Below the pieces are notes generated by a model, which saw only the letters and a program-made list of their open reading frames with translations, did not search any database and had not been told where the DNA came from. From positions 53,525 through 117,524 of the forward strand of contig NZ_CAJGZK010000009.1 of NCBI RefSeq assembly GCF_904846215.1: a stretch of DNA of 64,000 bases, in the 5' to 3' direction. The translations under genes were made by a program, and so were the position numbers. Numbering within the stretch: position 1 is the first letter of the stretch; the number at the start of each line of letters is the position of its first letter. Positions 62,666 through 64,000 of the stretch are shown here, piece after piece. The DNA is from Psychrobacter glacincola. GTDB taxonomy: Bacteria; Pseudomonadota; Gammaproteobacteria; Pseudomonadales; Moraxellaceae.

Positions 62666-63596
62666 ATTTATAGGGATGTTTATAAAATTTGGCAAAAAAT
62701 CGATAACGTCGTAGGGCACGCGGTTTAGGTTTTAGCGAACCCAAATAGATGGCAAACATAGTCAATAGCGCGCCGCTCCATTGTAGGGTATTGATAGGTT
62801 TATCAAGCCAAGTATAGTCAATCACCAATGCCGCAACGGGTTCGGTCAATAATAATAATCCAGTTAATGCCAAAGAGAGCTTGGGAATAGAGTAGGCGAT
62901 AAGACCCCACGCTAGGCACTGCATTACCGTACCATAAATCAATATCCAGCCAATATCAGACCACGTATTGGGCAGCATGTTACCCATATCAAAGACAAAC
63001 ATCGGCACAATCATTGCCAATCCGCCGCCAATACTCACTAGCTGCATCAGCATAAATATCGGCGTCGGCTCAGTATCATGGGTTTTACGGATAAAGGTCA
63101 TTGATGCCGCGAGCATGGCTCCTGACACGATACCGGTAATAAATCCCCAAGTAGCAGCCTTGTTTTGGGCAAATTCAGGGCTACCAATCATTGCCACACC
63201 CAACATTGCCAATACTAAGCTGATCAGCTGTAAGACAGATTGGCGCTCATTAAAATATAAAAAACCGATGGCTGCCAAAAAGAAAATCTGCAAGCTATTG
63301 AGTAAGGTTGAGATACCAGGACCTACCGCATAGATACTCTCATGCCACAGCGCCAAATCCAAACCCAAAAATGCACCCGATAATAAGCCATAAAAAATCG
63401 CCCGCTTTGAGCGTGGCAGCCGTTGCCCTGTCATTTTTGCTAATACCGCAAAGACCACGCCTGAGATAGCCAAGCGCCAAAACGCCATCGCCCAACCACC
63501 GATGTCTACATGAGCGACGATTAAGCTACCCAAACCAAAGATCACGCAGCCAATGACCAATCCAGTAACAGCGGAGCGTGAAGAGGCAATGGGCAT
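62664..63596 (-). CDS. DMT-superfamily (EamA) exporter
   Basis: 310 residues with about ten hydrophobic segments in two EamA repeats (about 8-135 and 148-285). VTGLVIGCVIFGLGSLIVAH starts the first; YFNERQSVLQLISLVLAMLGV and LTEPVAALVIDYTWLDKP carry the typical E-x-x-x-x-P-region of EamA repeats. The tail KPKPRALRRYRFFAKFYKH is basic, so cytoplasmic. It probably exports an amino acid or other small metabolite; substrate unknown. It converges with the permease gene. Confidence 0.88.
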   Translation of the reverse strand: MPIASSRSAVTGLVIGCVIFGLGSLIVAHVDIGGWAMAFWRLAISGVVFAVLAKMTGQRLPRSKRAIFYGLLSGAFLGLDLALWHESIYAVGPGISTLLNSLQIFFLAAIGFLYFNERQSVLQLISLVLAMLGVAMIGSPEFAQNKAATWGFITGIVSGAMLAASMTFIRKTHDTEPTPIFMLMQLVSIGGGLAMIVPMFVFDMGNMLPNTWSDIGWILIYGTVMQCLAWGLIAYSIPKLSLALTGLLLLTEPVAALVIDYTWLDKPINTLQWSGALLTMFAIYLGSLKPKPRALRRYRFFAKFYKHPYK

Positions 63597-63976
63597 AAGT
63601 TGTCCTTACATTATGGCGATTTTCATTTCAATTATTGCGCACTAAAGACGTCATCTTTATCACAAGCCGTATTGTCGATGTTTTGAGCTAAAATTGAAAT
63701 GGTTTGATATTATTTATTTTTGTTTTATAGTGGTATTTTATGACATTAGAGAATATGACCTTTGTTGAGGTTATATCTAAAATGTAAAGGCAAACTATTA
63801 CCAACTGATATCCTTACAGGAATATCATTGGCGTCCTCGCTGCGATTTGTTACTCTCATTGTCTCTTTTATATCTTAGATTAACACATGAAGTGCAATAC
63901 CAAATGCGAGGTGAAAAAAAGACCTAGATGCGCTAGCATCAAAGTTTATATCCACCGCCAAAGTGAGATTGCAACC
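63597..63976. other. Spacer between DMT gene and transposase start
   Basis: 380 AT-rich bases containing the DMT promoter side and, to the right, presumably the left end of an IS30-family element. Its terminal repeat cannot be fixed because the other end lies outside the window. No gene of useful length is seen; a 15-codon frame at about 63740 is not supported. Confidence 0.35.
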
Positions 63977-64000
63977 ATGAACTATACACATCTAAGCCTA
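63977..64000 (+). CDS. IS30-family transposase, first eight codons
   Basis: The last 24 bases read MNYTHLSL from an ATG preceded by GTGAG. This is the usual start of IS30-family transposases (MNYTHL followed by an E-R-Y/H helix-turn-helix segment). Only eight residues are visible, so whether the gene is intact cannot be told. Confidence 0.5.

Overview
The window reads as a chromosomal segment of a Psychrobacter-like gammaproteobacterium (Moraxellaceae). I base this on the gene families, the moderately AT-rich coding style, short hairpin repeats that I recall from Psychrobacter genomes, and the ilvE - glycan genes - aspS order known from the related genus Acinetobacter. Most of the window is ordinary core metabolism. 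No tRNA, rRNA, CRISPR array or prophage was recognised.

Layout. 0-13 kb: a flavin-dependent oxidoreductase, CysB-like regulator, AmpG permease, prmC-moeB, a UbiB/ABC1 kinase, an MFS exporter, and an Lrp regulator divergent from leuA. 13-17.5 kb: accC and accB (leftward), a MATE pump and an EVE-domain protein. 17.7-22 kb: hemW, an entericidin-like lipoprotein that lies below usual ORF cut-offs, trmL, and the complete tusDCBE sulfur relay set. 22-30.8 kb: a GT4 glycosyltransferase with a PAP2 phosphatase, a lipoprotein 5'-nucleotidase, glnE and ilvE.

30.8-42.2 kb lies between ilvE and aspS and is a surface-glycan region: two related DxD glycosyltransferases at its edges, ugd, four or more further glycosyltransferases, an LpxL-type acyltransferase, and two decayed insertion sequences (IS1-like and IS5-like). 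The position matches the outer-core (OC) locus of Acinetobacter, so this is probably the lipooligosaccharide outer-core locus. The centre (35.2-37.2 kb) is visibly more AT-rich than its flanks, which suggests transfer.

42-55.6 kb: aspS (non-discriminating type by sequence), an SohB-like S49 peptidase without a membrane anchor, then an acyl-CoA module: acyl-CoA dehydrogenase, APH-like kinase, histidine phosphatase, SDR, two tandem acyl-CoA ligases and a thioesterase. The kinase plus dehydrogenase combination recalls LvaA/LvaC and ACAD10/11, which handle 4-hydroxyacyl-CoAs by phosphorylation. 55.9-64 kb: xthA, argJ, a DUF4377-like lipoprotein, sdaA, an NCS2 nucleobase permease, a DMT exporter, and the first codons of an apparent IS30-family transposase at the right edge.

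Non-coding structure is the most unusual part. Two full copies (about 140 bp) and one damaged copy of a hairpin repeat have TAGTCA/TGACTA ends flanked by TA. The arms of the two full copies differ in sequence but stay self-complementary. Short tandem duplications (11-16 bp) recur just after stop codons, the clearest being a 14-bp array after sohB.
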